Part shown: positions 44,503 through 53,846 of the stretch, one piece after another
Position numbering within the stretch: the first letter of the stretch is position 1
Layout: each line of letters opens with the position of its first letter
NCBI RefSeq assembly: GCF_030268685.1
Contig: NZ_BSRQ01000001.1
Coordinates: 744,001 to 808,000, forward strand
Direction: 5' to 3'
From: Microtetraspora sp. NBRC 13810
GTDB lineage: Bacteria; Actinomycetota; Actinomycetes; Streptosporangiales; Streptosporangiaceae
Length of the DNA stretch: 64,000 nucleotides
The notes under the pieces: model-generated
The model's input: only the letters and a program-made list of their open reading frames with translations
Database searches by the model: none
What the model was told of the DNA's origin: nothing
Program-made: the position numbers and the translations under genes

Positions 44503-44552
44503 GACGCAGACGTTATCCTTCGTCGATCACCGACGCGACGGCGTGCGGCCCG

Positions 44553-44701
44553 TTGTCCACAGGCGGCGAACCCGCTTTACGGCTCGTTAACCGAAATCTC
44601 CGATTTGGTCGCCAGTTGGACGTCATCCCGTTACCCTGACCAGGCATTACCCCAAATGGGTCGCCCATAATCCCCCGAATTTATCCACAGGGTGTGGACA
44701 T
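44553..44701. promoter_or_regulatory. Three DnaA-box-like 9-mers in the nnr/coaA intergenic region
   Basis: TTGTCCACA (44553-44561) and TTATCCACA (44681-44689) match actinobacterial and E. coli DnaA boxes. TGTGGACAT (44693-44701) is a one-mismatch box on the other strand. The third pair is only 3 bp apart. They lie in the 249-bp divergent promoter region. Confidence 0.5.
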
Positions 44702-44751
44702 GTCCGGACCCACCGGGCACCGTCCGGCGGCCGGTCAGTAGGCTTCCGTTC

Positions 44752-45693
44752 ATGGTCAACGGGTCTCCCGCGGTGACGGCGTCGCCGTACGTCGAGCTGA
44801 GCCGCGAGCAGTGGCGTGATCTGCGCAAGAACACCCCGCTCACCCTCACCGAGGACGAGCTCGAAGAGCTGCGCGGCGTCGATGACCCCATCGACCTCGC
44901 CGAGGTGACCGACATCTACCTGCCGCTCACCCGCCTGCTCAACCTGCACTTCACCGGGGCCAGGCAGCGCGGCGCCGCGGTCAGCGCCTTCCTCGGCGAG
45001 AAGACGTCACCGCCGCCCTACATCCTGGGCATCGCGGGCAGCGTCGCCGTCGGCAAGTCCACCACCGCCCGGCTGCTGCACACGCTGCTGGCCCGCTGGC
45101 CCGAGCACGCGAAGGTCCAGCTCGTCACCACCGACAGCTTCCTCTACCCCAACCAGGTGCTGGCCGACCGGGGCATCACGCACCGCAAGGGCTTCCCCGA
45201 GAGCTACGACCGCCGGGCGCTGGTGCGGTTCGTCGCCGCGGTCAAGGCGGGCGCGGCCGAGGTGAGCGCGCCGGTCTACAGCCACCTGGGGTACGACATC
45301 GTGCCCGGCGCCGTCCAGACGATCCGGCGGCCCGACATCCTCATCATCGAGGGCCTCAACGTGCTCCAGCCCGCCCCGCCCACCTCCCTGGCGGTGTGCG
45401 ACTACTTCGACTTCTCCATCTACGTGGACGCCAAGGTCGAGGACGTCCGCGACTGGTACATCGACCGCTTCCACAAGCTCCGGCGCACCGCCTTCGCCGA
45501 CCCGAAGTCCTACTTCAAGTACGTCGCCGACATGCCGCACGACGAGGCCACCGAGTTCGCCAAGAACGTGTGGCGCGACGTCAACGAACGCAACCTCGTG
45601 GAGAACATCGCACCGACCCGCGGCAGGGCCGGGCTCGTCCTGCAGAAGAGCGCCGACCACGCCGTGCGCCGGGTGCGGCTGCGCCGTACCTGA
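44752..45693 (+). CDS. coaA: Type I pantothenate kinase
   Basis: ATG 44752 gives 313 residues, the normal CoaA length. Motifs: [14 protein letters not shown] at the N-terminus, Walker [16 protein letters not shown] near 90-104, [17 protein letters not shown]-like IVPGAVQTI and [11 protein letters not shown]. It phosphorylates pantothenate, the first step to coenzyme A. It is usually close to glmM and glmS in actinomycetes; here four transport genes and a DUF389 gene separate it from glmM. Confidence 0.97.
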   Translation: MVNGSPAVTASPYVELSREQWRDLRKNTPLTLTEDELEELRGVDDPIDLAEVTDIYLPLTRLLNLHFTGARQRGAAVSAFLGEKTSPPPYILGIAGSVAVGKSTTARLLHTLLARWPEHAKVQLVTTDSFLYPNQVLADRGITHRKGFPESYDRRALVRFVAAVKAGAAEVSAPVYSHLGYDIVPGAVQTIRRPDILIIEGLNVLQPAPPTSLAVCDYFDFSIYVDAKVEDVRDWYIDRFHKLRRTAFADPKSYFKYVADMPHDEATEFAKNVWRDVNERNLVENIAPTRGRAGLVLQKSADHAVRRVRLRRT

Positions 45694-45706
45694 TCGAGGT
45701 CGCCAC

Positions 45707-46681
45707 GTGCTGCACATGCGAGTGATCAGTCCGCCGTCGCTCACCGAGGAGATCACCGGCTACCTCTCCGAAGCCACCGGCGTCACCAACCTCGCCGTGC
45801 TCCCCGGCGCCGCCAGGCGGCCCGCGGGCGACCTGCTGATCTGCGACGTCGCCCGCGAGGCGGCCAACGACGTGATCGCCCGCCTCAAGGAGTTCCGCCT
45901 CGACTCCGTCGGCTCCATCGCGGTCGAGCGGGTGGACCTGTCGGTGTCGGAGGTCGCCGAGCAGGCCCGGGAGGAGGCGCCCGGCGAGAGCGACGACGCG
46001 GTCATCTGGGAGGAGCTCGCCGACCGGGCCGCGTCCGAGTCCAGGACCACCTGGGCGTTCCTCGCCTTCATGGCCATCGCCGTGCAGCTCGTGGCGATCG
46101 CCGTGGTGGTCGACTCGACGGTCCTCATCGTCGGCGCCATGGTGCTCGGGCCGGAGTTCGGCGCGGTGACCGCCATCTGCTTCGGGCTGCTGGGCCGCAG
46201 GTGGGGGCTGATCGGCTCGTCCCTGCGCACCCTGCTCGTCGGGTTCGCCTTCGGCATCGCGGTGACCTTCGCCTGCGCCTTCGTCTCCCGCGGCCTCGGC
46301 TGGCTCGACCCGGGGATGCTGTCCGAGCGGGAGGCGGTGCAGTTCATCGTCAAACCGGACCGCTGGTCGTTCATCGTGGCCGTGCTCGCCGGGGCGGCCG
46401 GCGTCCTGTCGATCACGGCGGGCAAGTCCTCGCCGCTGGTCGGCGTCTTCATCTCGGTCACCACCGTGCCCGCGGCCGGCTACGTCGCGCTGGCCGTCGC
46501 GCTCGGCGACTGGGACGACGTGGGCGGCTCCCTGGCCCAGCTCGCCATGAACATCGCGGCCATGGCCGTCGCCGGCACCGCCACCCTGTACATCCAGCGC
46601 TTCCTGTGGTCGCGCTACGGCAGGAGCGCCCCGCAGCGCCTCAGGAGCACCCTGATGACGGAGACCCGCCCCCGGGGATGA
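45707..46681 (+). CDS. DUF389 family membrane protein
   Basis: GTG 45707 (GAGG upstream; ATG 45716 possible) is 13 bp past coaA and gives 324 residues. An N-terminal soluble domain of about 110 residues (VTNLAVLPGAARRPAGDLL; an ACT-like fold is possible) precedes six or so membrane helices (FLAFMAIAVQLVAIAVVV; LIVGAMVLGPEFGAVTAICFG; FIVAVLAGAAGVLSIT). The motif GAMVLGPEFGAV is the hallmark of DUF389. The family has no agreed function, although some members are reported as gated channels or stress proteins. It is probably co-transcribed with coaA. Confidence 0.9.
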   Translation: MLHMRVISPPSLTEEITGYLSEATGVTNLAVLPGAARRPAGDLLICDVAREAANDVIARLKEFRLDSVGSIAVERVDLSVSEVAEQAREEAPGESDDAVIWEELADRAASESRTTWAFLAFMAIAVQLVAIAVVVDSTVLIVGAMVLGPEFGAVTAICFGLLGRRWGLIGSSLRTLLVGFAFGIAVTFACAFVSRGLGWLDPGMLSEREAVQFIVKPDRWSFIVAVLAGAAGVLSITAGKSSPLVGVFISVTTVPAAGYVALAVALGDWDDVGGSLAQLAMNIAAMAVAGTATLYIQRFLWSRYGRSAPQRLRSTLMTETRPRG

Positions 46682-46742
46682 CCCGGGCTTCGTCCGTTCG
46701 GACGAGGTACGCCAGGGGGCCGCGGCGGTAGCCTTCGGAACC

Positions 46743-47705
46743 ATGCGCAGCTCGACGATCCTCGCCACCGAGGGGCTGTCCAGACGATTTCCCCGGGTCA
46801 CCGCCCTCGACCGGCTCACGGTCACGGTCGGCCCCGGCGTCACCGGCCTGGTCGGAGCCAACGGCGCGGGCAAGTCCACCCTCATCAAGATCCTCCTCGG
46901 CCTGCTGGAGCCCTCCGCGGGCACCGCCCAGGTCCTCGGCATGGACATCGCCACCCAGGCCCCGGAGATCCGCCGGGCCGTGGGCTACATGCCCGAGCAC
47001 GACTGCCTGCCGCCGGACGTGTCGGCCACCGAGTTCGTCGTGCACATGGCCCAGATGTCCGGCCTGCCGCGCACGGCCGCCCGGGAGCGGGCCGCGGACA
47101 CGCTGCGCCACGTCGGCCTGCACGAGGAGCGTTACCGGTCCATCGGCGGCTACTCCACCGGCATGAAACAGCGGGTCAAGCTCGCCCAGGCGCTGGTGCA
47201 CGACCCGCGGCTGGTCTTCCTCGACGAGCCGACCAACGGCCTCGACCCGCAGGGCCGCGACGAGATGCTCGCCCTGATCCGGCGGATCGGCGCCGAGTTC
47301 GGCATCAGCGTGCTCGTCACCTCCCACCTGCTCGGCGAGCTGGAACGCGTCTGCGACCACGTCATCGTCGTGGACGGCGGGCGGTTGCTGCGCTCCTCGT
47401 CGATCTCGGAGTTCACCGAGGCCACCCAGACCGTGACCGTCGAGGTGGAGGAGGGCGAGACGGTCCTCGCCGCGCGGCTGCGCGAGCTCGGCGAGAGCGT
47501 CGTCCCGCACGGGCGGCTGCTCGCCGTCCAGGTGCGCGGCGACGAGACCTACGACGCCGTACGCGACGCGGTGTGCGACCTCGACCTGTCCCTCATCCGG
47601 CTGGAACAGGGACGCAGGCGCATCGAGGACGTGTTCCGCGACTCGGCGGCCGAGCCCCGCCGCGCGGACGACGACATGGCGACGACAGGGCGGGGTCCCG
47701 CATGA
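46743..47705 (+). CDS. ABC-2 type exporter ATP-binding protein 1
   Basis: The 320-residue ATPase has Walker A GANGAGKSTLIK near 40-51, the Q-loop in VGYMPEHDCLPPDV, the signature YSTGMKQRVKLAQALVHDP, Walker B LVFLDEPTNGLDP and the switch VTSHLLGELERVCDH. A C-terminal regulatory domain of about 90 residues follows. Its stop overlaps the next permease start (ATGA). This is the first of two ATPase-permease pairs in one operon, so the transporter is probably a heteromeric ABC-2 exporter. The substrate cannot be inferred. Confidence 0.95.
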   Translation: MRSSTILATEGLSRRFPRVTALDRLTVTVGPGVTGLVGANGAGKSTLIKILLGLLEPSAGTAQVLGMDIATQAPEIRRAVGYMPEHDCLPPDVSATEFVVHMAQMSGLPRTAARERAADTLRHVGLHEERYRSIGGYSTGMKQRVKLAQALVHDPRLVFLDEPTNGLDPQGRDEMLALIRRIGAEFGISVLVTSHLLGELERVCDHVIVVDGGRLLRSSSISEFTEATQTVTVEVEEGETVLAARLRELGESVVPHGRLLAVQVRGDETYDAVRDAVCDLDLSLIRLEQGRRRIEDVFRDSAAEPRRADDDMATTGRGPA

Positions 47706-48571
47706 GCACCGGAGTCATCCACGACATCGGCTACCGCCGCTACGAGGGCGCGCGGCTCGGCCGGCGGCACGCGTTCACCGCGCTGGTCGTGCACAGCCTG
47801 CGCGGCGCCTTCGGGCTCGGCAGGACCGCCCGCTCCAAGATCGTGCCCTTCCTGCTGGTGATCGTCATGCTGCTGCCCGCCGTCGTGGCCATCGCGGTCA
47901 TGGCGCTCGCCCAGCAGCGCTCGATCGGCTACTCGAACTACGTCACGCTCATGCAGCCGGTCGTCATGATCTTCCTGGCCGCCCAGTCGCCCTACCTCGT
48001 CGCCCCGGACCTGCGCTTCCGGGTGCTGCCGCTCTACCTGTCCCGGCCGGTGACCGTGCCGGACTACGTGGGCGCCAAGGTGGTCGCGATGATCGCGGCC
48101 GTGCTCCTGCTGATCGCCACGCCGATCACGGTGACGTTCGTCGGCGAGCTGCTGGTGAACATGCCCGGCCCGCCGCGCACCGGCGAATACCTCGGGGCGC
48201 TGGCCACATCGGTGATCTATGCCGTGCTGCTGGCCGCCCTGAGCCTCGCCATCGCCTCGTTCACGCCCAGGCGCGGGCTCGGCGTCGCCTCGGTCATCGC
48301 GTTCTACCTGCTCGCCTCCGGCGTCTCGACCGTGCTAGCCGGGGTGTTCGCGTCCCTCACCGACCGGGCGACCGCCGGGTGGATGCTGCTGATCAACCCG
48401 TTCTTCCTCGTCGACGCGGTCCAGGTGTGGCTGTTCGGCAGCGAGCCGGCCGCACCGTTCCCCTACCCCGGCGGCGCCGGCGGACCCGTCGCCCTGCTCG
48501 GCGTGCTCGGCTGGGTCGCGCTGGGCCTGCTCGCCCTGGCCGCCCGCTACCGGAAGGCGGCCTCGGCATGA
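47702..48571 (+). CDS. ABC-2 type exporter permease 1
   Basis: ATG 47702 gives 289 residues. The start YRRYEGARLGRRHAF is typical of a Streptosporangium/Streptomyces ABC-2 permease group. Membrane helices include IVPFLLVIVMLLPAVVAIAVMALA, MQPVVMIFLAAQSPYLVAP, VVAMIAAVLLLIATPITV, YAVLLAALSLAIASF, VIAFYLLASGVSTVLAG and ALLGVLGWVALGLLALAAR. Its stop overlaps the next gene's start by 4 bp. It pairs with the two flanking ATPases. Confidence 0.9.
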   Translation: MSTGVIHDIGYRRYEGARLGRRHAFTALVVHSLRGAFGLGRTARSKIVPFLLVIVMLLPAVVAIAVMALAQQRSIGYSNYVTLMQPVVMIFLAAQSPYLVAPDLRFRVLPLYLSRPVTVPDYVGAKVVAMIAAVLLLIATPITVTFVGELLVNMPGPPRTGEYLGALATSVIYAVLLAALSLAIASFTPRRGLGVASVIAFYLLASGVSTVLAGVFASLTDRATAGWMLLINPFFLVDAVQVWLFGSEPAAPFPYPGGAGGPVALLGVLGWVALGLLALAARYRKAASA

Positions 48572-49524
48572 CCGCGCAAGCCGTACCCACCCCGCCGGCC
48601 ACCGGCCCCGCCACCGTCGAGCTGCGGCAGGTGTCGCGCTGGTACGGCAACGTGGTCGCGGTCAACGACGTCACGATGACGATCGGGCCCGGCGTGACCG
48701 GACTGCTCGGCCCCAACGGCGCGGGCAAGTCCACCCTGCTCAACATGATGGCCGGCTTCCTCGCCCCCTCCGGCGGCACGCTGTCGCTCAACGGTCGGCC
48801 CGTCTGGCGCAACCACGACATCTACCGGCTGATCGGCCTGGTCCCGGAGCGGGAGGCCGTGTACGGGTTCCTCACCGGCTGGCAGTTCGTGCTCTCCAGC
48901 GCCAAGCTGCACCGCCTGCCCGACCCGGTGGAGGCCGCCAGGCGGGCGCTCGCCACGGTCGAGATGGAGGCCGCCAAGGACCGGCGCATCGAGACCTACT
49001 CCAAGGGCATGCGCCAGCGGGTGAAGGTCGCCGCCGCCATGGTGCACGACCCGCAGGTGCTGCTGCTCGACGAGCCGTTCAACGGCATGGACCCCCGCCA
49101 GCGCCTGCACCTGATGGACCTCGTCAAGGCGATGGGCGCCGCGGGCAAGACGATCGTGTTCAGCTCGCACATCCTGGAGGAGGTCGAGCGGGTCGCCGGG
49201 CACATCGAGGTCATGGTGGCCGGGCGGCACGCCGCCTCCGGTGACTTCAGGGAGATCCGCCGGCGGATGACCGACCGGCCGCACCTGTTCAAGGTCCGCT
49301 CCAGCGACGACCGGCGCCTCGCCGCCGCCCTCATCGCCGACGCCTCCGCGGGCGCCGTCTCCCTCGCCGGGACCGGCCTCGAAGTGCAGGCGGTCGACTT
49401 CCGGCGCTTCACCTGGCTCCTCCCCCGGGTCGCCCGCGACGCCGGCGTGCGGGTCTGGGAGGTCTCCCCGGCCGACGAGGACCTCGAAAGCGTCTTCTCC
49501 TACCTCATCACCCGGAGCACCTGA
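48568..49524 (+). CDS. ABC-2 type exporter ATP-binding protein 2
   Basis: The 318-residue ATPase (ATG 48568) has GPNGAGKSTLLN near 50, VPEREAVYGFLTG after the Q-loop, the degenerate signature YSKGMRQRVKVAAAMVHDP, LLLDEPFNGMDPRQR and FSSHILEEVERV, then a C-terminal domain of about 90 residues. It is most like the first ATPase in the operon and probably arose with it. Its stop overlaps the last permease start (TGATG). Confidence 0.95.
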   Translation: MTAQAVPTPPATGPATVELRQVSRWYGNVVAVNDVTMTIGPGVTGLLGPNGAGKSTLLNMMAGFLAPSGGTLSLNGRPVWRNHDIYRLIGLVPEREAVYGFLTGWQFVLSSAKLHRLPDPVEAARRALATVEMEAAKDRRIETYSKGMRQRVKVAAAMVHDPQVLLLDEPFNGMDPRQRLHLMDLVKAMGAAGKTIVFSSHILEEVERVAGHIEVMVAGRHAASGDFREIRRRMTDRPHLFKVRSSDDRRLAAALIADASAGAVSLAGTGLEVQAVDFRRFTWLLPRVARDAGVRVWEVSPADEDLESVFSYLITRST

Positions 49525-50240
49525 TGAACACCACAGTCGCCGGGATCAGCTATCGGGCCGTGATCGGGCGGCGCAGGATCTGGCTGCTGCTCCTGCTGCC
49601 TCTGGTGCTGATCGGCCTGGCCGTGCTGCTGCGCCTGGTCGGCAGCGCCGACGAGGCCACGGCCGGCACCCTGCTCAGCACGTTCGCGATCGGCACGATG
49701 CTGCCGCTGACCGGCCTCATCGCGGGCACCGGGGTGATCGGCCCGGAGATCGACGACGGCACCATCGTGCACCTGCTCGCCAAGCCGATCCCGCGCCCGG
49801 TCATCGCGCTGACGAAGTTCCTGGTGGCGGCGTCGCTGCTGGCGGTCTTCGCCGCGCTGCCCACCTATGTCGCGGCCTGGCTGCTGGTGCGGAACGAGGA
49901 GAACATCGCGGTCGGCTTCGGCCTCGGCGCCCTGGTCGGCGGCATCGCCTACGCGGCGGTGTTCCTGCTGCTCGGCACCCTCACCCGGCACGCGGTCACC
50001 ATCGGCCTCGCCTACGCCCTGGTCTGGGAGGGCCTCGTCGGCGGCCTGGTGCCGGGCGCCCGGCAGTTCTCGGTCCAGCAGTGGGCCAACGCCATCGCCG
50101 ACCGGCTCTCCGGCTCGGCGTTCGTCGGCACCGACGTCACGCTCGGCTTCGCGATCCCGGCCCTGATCATCGTCACCGTCGGCGCCCTGCTGTGGACCGG
50201 GCAGCGCCTGCGGTCCTTCTCCGTCACCGGCGACGAGTGA
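49524..50240 (+). CDS. ABC-2 type exporter permease 2
   Basis: The 238-residue protein (ATG 49524) has six predicted helices (IWLLLLLPLVLIGLAVLLR; FAIGTMLPLTGLIAGTGVIG; FLVAASLLAVFAALPTYVAAW; VGGIAYAAVFLLLGTLT; VTIGLAYALVWEGLVGGLVPG; IPALIIVTVGALLW) and the motif DDGTIVHLLAKPIPRPVI seen in ABC-2 permeases of the gliding/multidrug type. It closes the four-gene module. A bidirectional terminator separates it from the convergent glmM. Confidence 0.9.
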   Translation: MNTTVAGISYRAVIGRRRIWLLLLLPLVLIGLAVLLRLVGSADEATAGTLLSTFAIGTMLPLTGLIAGTGVIGPEIDDGTIVHLLAKPIPRPVIALTKFLVAASLLAVFAALPTYVAAWLLVRNEENIAVGFGLGALVGGIAYAAVFLLLGTLTRHAVTIGLAYALVWEGLVGGLVPGARQFSVQQWANAIADRLSGSAFVGTDVTLGFAIPALIIVTVGALLWTGQRLRSFSVTGDE

Positions 50241-50246
50241 CACCGA

Positions 50247-50281
50247 ACCGCCCGTGCCCCCGGGAAGGGGACACGGGCGGT
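50247..50281. terminator. Bidirectional terminator between the ABC operon and glmM
   Basis: ACCGCCCGTGCCCC (50247-50260) and GGGGACACGGGCGGT (50267-50281) form a near-perfect stem with a short loop between the convergent genes. Confidence 0.85.
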
Positions 50282-50291
50282 CAGGGCGATG

Positions 50292-51650
50292 TCAGCCGCA
50301 GGTGGTGCTCACCACGTCGGCGAGACGCGCGGCGATCTCCTTGGCCTGGGCCTCGGAGGCGGCCTCGACCATGACGCGGATCATGGGCTCGGTGCCGCTG
50401 GGCCGGATGAGCACCCGGCCCTCGTCGCCCAGCTCGGCCTCGGCGTCGGCGATGGCCGCCTTCAGCTCGGCCGACTGTGCGGCCTTGGCCTTGTCGACGC
50501 CCTTCACGTTCACCAGGATCTGCGGCAGGCGGGTCATCACCGACGCCACCTCGGCGAGGGTGCGGCCCTGCCTGGCCACCTCGGCCAGCAGGTGCAGCGA
50601 CGTCAGCAGGCCGTCACCGGTGGTGGCGTGGTCGAGGAGCAGGACGTGCCCGGACTGCTCCCCGCCGAGGTTGTACCCCCCGGCCTTCATCGCCTCCAGG
50701 ACGTAACGGTCGCCCACGGCCGTCTCGATCACCTTCACCCCGGCGTCACGCATGGCGATCTTGAAGCCGAGGTTGGACATGACCGTGGCGACGACGGTGT
50801 CGTGCGCCAGCCGTCCCTCGGCGCGCATCGCCATCGCCAGGATGGCCATGATCTGGTCGCCGTCGACGACCTCGCCGGTGTGGGTGACCGCCATGCACCG
50901 GTCGGCGTCGCCGTCGTAGGCCACGCCGAGATCGGCGCCACGCGAGACGACGACCTGCTGGAGGCGCTCGATGTGCGTCGTGCCGTACCCGGCGTTGATG
51001 TTCAGCCCGTCCGGGCGGGCGCCGATGGCCTCGACCGTGGCGCCGGCGCGCAGCAGCGCCTCGGGGGCCACCATGTGGGCGGCGCCCTGGGAGCAGTCGA
51101 CCACGACGTTCAGCCCGTCGAGGCCGCGGGGCAGGGAGGTCAACAGGTGGGAGATATAGCGGTCGGCCTCGCCGTACGCCTCTCGGACGCGGCCGACGGC
51201 GGCTCCCACCGGGCGGTCCCACTTCTCACCGAGCCGCCGCTCGATCTCGTTCTCCACCGCGTCGGGCAGCTTGAAGCCGCCGCGGGCGAGGAACTTGATG
51301 CCGTTGTCCGGCGCGGGATTGTGGGACGCGGACAGCATGACGCCGAAGTCGGCGCCAAGCGCGGACGTCAGATAGGCCACTGCGGGGGTGGGCAGCACGC
51401 CCAGCCGGAGCACGTCGACCCCGGACGACGCGAGGCCGGCGACCACGGCGGCCTCCAGGAATTCACCGGAGGCACGCGGGTCCCGGCCCACGACGGCCAC
51501 CGGGCGGTCACGCCGCCCAGTGGCCTCGGACGCGCTCGCATCGCCGAGGACGTGCGCCGCCGCGACGGACAGGTCCAGGGCGAGCTCGGCCGTGAGGTCG
51601 CGGCCCGCGACCCCACGTACCCCGTCGGTGCCGAAAAGACGGCTCGTCAA
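50292..51650 (-). CDS. glmM: Phosphoglucosamine mutase
   Basis: The 452-residue alpha-D-phosphohexomutase has [12 protein letters not shown] at the N-terminus, the active-site serine in [12 protein letters not shown] near 103, the metal loop AYDGDADRC and the C-terminal [15 protein letters not shown]. It converts GlcN-6-P to GlcN-1-P for UDP-GlcNAc and peptidoglycan. ATG 51650 overlaps the rpsI stop by 4 bp, so the rplM-rpsI-glmM order typical of actinobacteria is translationally coupled. Confidence 0.98.
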   Translation of the reverse strand: MTSRLFGTDGVRGVAGRDLTAELALDLSVAAAHVLGDASASEATGRRDRPVAVVGRDPRASGEFLEAAVVAGLASSGVDVLRLGVLPTPAVAYLTSALGADFGVMLSASHNPAPDNGIKFLARGGFKLPDAVENEIERRLGEKWDRPVGAAVGRVREAYGEADRYISHLLTSLPRGLDGLNVVVDCSQGAAHMVAPEALLRAGATVEAIGARPDGLNINAGYGTTHIERLQQVVVSRGADLGVAYDGDADRCMAVTHTGEVVDGDQIMAILAMAMRAEGRLAHDTVVATVMSNLGFKIAMRDAGVKVIETAVGDRYVLEAMKAGGYNLGGEQSGHVLLLDHATTGDGLLTSLHLLAEVARQGRTLAEVASVMTRLPQILVNVKGVDKAKAAQSAELKAAIADAEAELGDEGRVLIRPSGTEPMIRVMVEAASEAQAKEIAARLADVVSTTCG

Positions 51651-52168
51651 CGCTTGCTGTACTGCGGAGCCTTACGGGCCTTCTTGAGGCCGTACTTCTT
51701 CCGCTCCTTGGCCCTCGCGTCGCGGGTCAGGAAGCCCGCCTTCTTCAGCGGCGGGCGGTTGGTCTCGACGTCGAGCACGGCGAGCGCACGGGCGAGGCCC
51801 ATCCGCAGCGCACCGGCCTGGCCGGTCACGCCGCCGCCGTCGATGCGGGCGATGACGTCGAACTGCTCCTCGGCGCCGAGCGTCACGAAGGGCTCGTTGA
51901 CGATCTGCTGGTGCACCTTGTTCGGGAAGTAGGTGTCCAGCGACCGACCGTTGATCGTCCACTTGCCGGTGCCCGGAACGATGCGGACCCGGGCGATGGC
52001 CTCCTTGCGGCGGCCGGTGCCGTACGAGTTGCCCGTCGTGATGGGCTTGCGGACGGCGGCCTCACTGCTGCCAGCGGACTCGGTGGTGTACTCGGACGGG
52101 AACTCCTCGCTGGAGAATTCCTCCAGCTCGCCCTCGATGGGCGTCTCGACACCGGTGGGCTCGGCCAC
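51647..52168 (-). CDS. rpsI: 30S ribosomal protein S9
   Basis: The protein is 173 residues long. After a Glu/Ser/Thr-rich N-terminal extension of about 45 residues ([20 protein letters not shown]), the S9 core shows [37 protein letters not shown] and the conserved end [12 protein letters not shown]. The extension is a known actinobacterial feature. It is 51 bp behind rplM. Confidence 0.98.
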   Translation of the reverse strand: MAEPTGVETPIEGELEEFSSEEFPSEYTTESAGSSEAAVRKPITTGNSYGTGRRKEAIARVRIVPGTGKWTINGRSLDTYFPNKVHQQIVNEPFVTLGAEEQFDVIARIDGGGVTGQAGALRMGLARALAVLDVETNRPPLKKAGFLTRDARAKERKKYGLKKARKAPQYSKR

Positions 52169-52219
52169 GGTTCTCCTCTTACTTTCGGTTACTCGGACGT
52201 CAGCCGTCGGCCAACGGTG

Positions 52220-52663
52220 CTACTGGGCGATCTGGGTGATCTCGAACGGAACCGGCTGCTGGGCCTTGTGCGGGTGCTCGGCACCGGCGTAGACCTTCAG
52301 CTTCTTGGCCATCTTCCGGCCGAGGGCGTTCTTCGGGAGCATGCCCTTGACGGCCTTCTCCACGGCGCGGTCGGGCCGCTTCTCCATGAGCTCGCTGTAG
52401 GGCACGGCGCGCAGACCGCCCGGGTAGCCCGAGTGGCGGTATGCCTTCTTCTGCTCAAGCTTGTTGCCGGTCAGCGCGACCTTGTCGGCGTTGACGACGA
52501 TGACGAAGTCACCGGTGTCGACATGCGGGGCGAAGGTCGGCTTGTGCTTACCGCGGAGCAGCGTCGCGACGTGGCTGGCCAGCCGGCCCAGGACGACATC
52601 GGTCGCGTCGATGACGTACCACTGACGCTGGACGTCGGCGGGCTTCGGTGAGTACGTGCGCAC
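52220..52663 (-). CDS. rplM: 50S ribosomal protein L13
   Basis: GTG 52663 gives [19 protein letters not shown] and 147 residues, the standard L13 length. Other motifs: [42 protein letters not shown] and [22 protein letters not shown]. The longer frame to 52735 is not used. It is first in the rplM-rpsI-glmM operon. Confidence 0.98.
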   Translation of the reverse strand: MRTYSPKPADVQRQWYVIDATDVVLGRLASHVATLLRGKHKPTFAPHVDTGDFVIVVNADKVALTGNKLEQKKAYRHSGYPGGLRAVPYSELMEKRPDRAVEKAVKGMLPKNALGRKMAKKLKVYAGAEHPHKAQQPVPFEITQIAQ

Positions 52664-53033
52664 GGTCGTAAGCCTTCTTTGCTCGCGTCTTCGGCGCTGT
52701 CGGATGTGACAGCTCTGGTCGGAGGGTGCGGGCACACGACGGCCCGGACCTTCCGTCTCCGCACTACGGGAGATGACGCCGGACGCGCCGCGCTTCGGTC
52801 ACGCAAGGACCGACTCGCACACAACGAACTAGCAGACTACCGGCCGTGACGCTCATGGGTCAAAGCGACGCGGAGGAAACCCGGCGATCCGTACAGCAGT
52901 CTACCGGGGCCGGTACGGCGGGCGAGACCGCGCAAAATCCCGGATTTCTCGATGGGAGTGGACAAACGGTTGCATCTCGTTCCCGCTAACCTCTTCTTCC
53001 CCAAGACCTAACATCTCTATCGTTGACTGCGGT
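52664..53033. other. Divergent intergenic region rplM / CAP-domain gene
   Basis: About 370 bp holding the rplM promoter and leader (no clear autoregulatory structure recognised) and the promoter of the CAP gene. The right end is the more AT-rich part; no gene seen. Confidence 0.6.
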
Positions 53034-53810
53034 ATGTGGCAGACCCCTCACCCCCGGCACACCCAGCGGCCCAGCCGACGCCGGAACCACGTGGGCGTCT
53101 TCGCCTGCCTTCTTATCTCCGCGCTGATCAGCGGCATCGTGATCGGACGCGTCTCGGCCGGCTCCGAAGCGCCGGAACAGGTCTTCCTGAACAACGCCGC
53201 CCCCGGCACCCCCACGCCGAGCGCGCAGGCCGAGGTCCGCGCCGAGAAGACCCGCGCCCCGCTCGGCGAGGTCGTCCGCCCCACGGCCGTCCCCCGCCGC
53301 AGTCAGCGCGCGCGCCCGACCGTCAGCGTCTCCAAGACCCCGCGCAACAGCATCGACGGCTCCTACGGGACCGACGGCGGCGGCACCGTCATCGGCCCCG
53401 ACCTCGGTGACGACGAAGCCGACGGCCGGCTGAGCCCGGTGGAGTCCGAGGTCGTCAAGCTCACCAACGCCGCCAGGCGCAAGGCGGGCTGCCGGCCGCT
53501 GCGCGTCGACTCCCGGCTCGTCCGCTCGGCCAAGGGCCACTCGGCCGACATGGCGGCGTTCGACTATTTCTCGCACAACTCCAAGGACGGCAGCTCCCCG
53601 TGGAAGCGGATGGAGCGGGCCGGTTACCGCAGCGGCGGCGCCGAGAACATCGGCCGCGGCTACTCCAGCGCCTCCCAGGCCGTACGCGGCTGGATGGGCA
53701 GCCCGAGCCACCGGAACAACATCGTGAACTGCGACCTCGTCGCCATCGGCGTAGGGGTCTCGGACGGGGCGGGCGGCCCGTGGTGGACGCAGGATTTCGG
53801 GTATTCGTGA
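53034..53810 (+). CDS. CAP (SCP/PR1) domain extracytoplasmic protein
   Basis: The 258-residue protein has an N-terminal Arg/His-rich stretch, one signal-anchor helix (about 20-40: VGVFACLLISALISGIVIG), a Thr/Pro/Arg linker and a C-terminal CAP domain from about 135: ESEVVKLTNAARRKAGCRPL, HSADMAAFDYFSHNSKDGS (with the HxxDM and FSH metal/active-site-like pair), AENIGRGYSSASQAVRGWMGSPSHRNNIVN. Bacterial CAP proteins are secreted and of unsettled function. ATG 53034 has no Shine-Dalgarno. It is divergent from rplM and 36 bp before the repeat-rich membrane protein. Confidence 0.92.
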   Translation: MWQTPHPRHTQRPSRRRNHVGVFACLLISALISGIVIGRVSAGSEAPEQVFLNNAAPGTPTPSAQAEVRAEKTRAPLGEVVRPTAVPRRSQRARPTVSVSKTPRNSIDGSYGTDGGGTVIGPDLGDDEADGRLSPVESEVVKLTNAARRKAGCRPLRVDSRLVRSAKGHSADMAAFDYFSHNSKDGSSPWKRMERAGYRSGGAENIGRGYSSASQAVRGWMGSPSHRNNIVNCDLVAIGVGVSDGAGGPWWTQDFGYS

Positions 53811-53846
53811 CCGGTTCAGCTCTGTTGGACGGTTAATCTCGACCGC

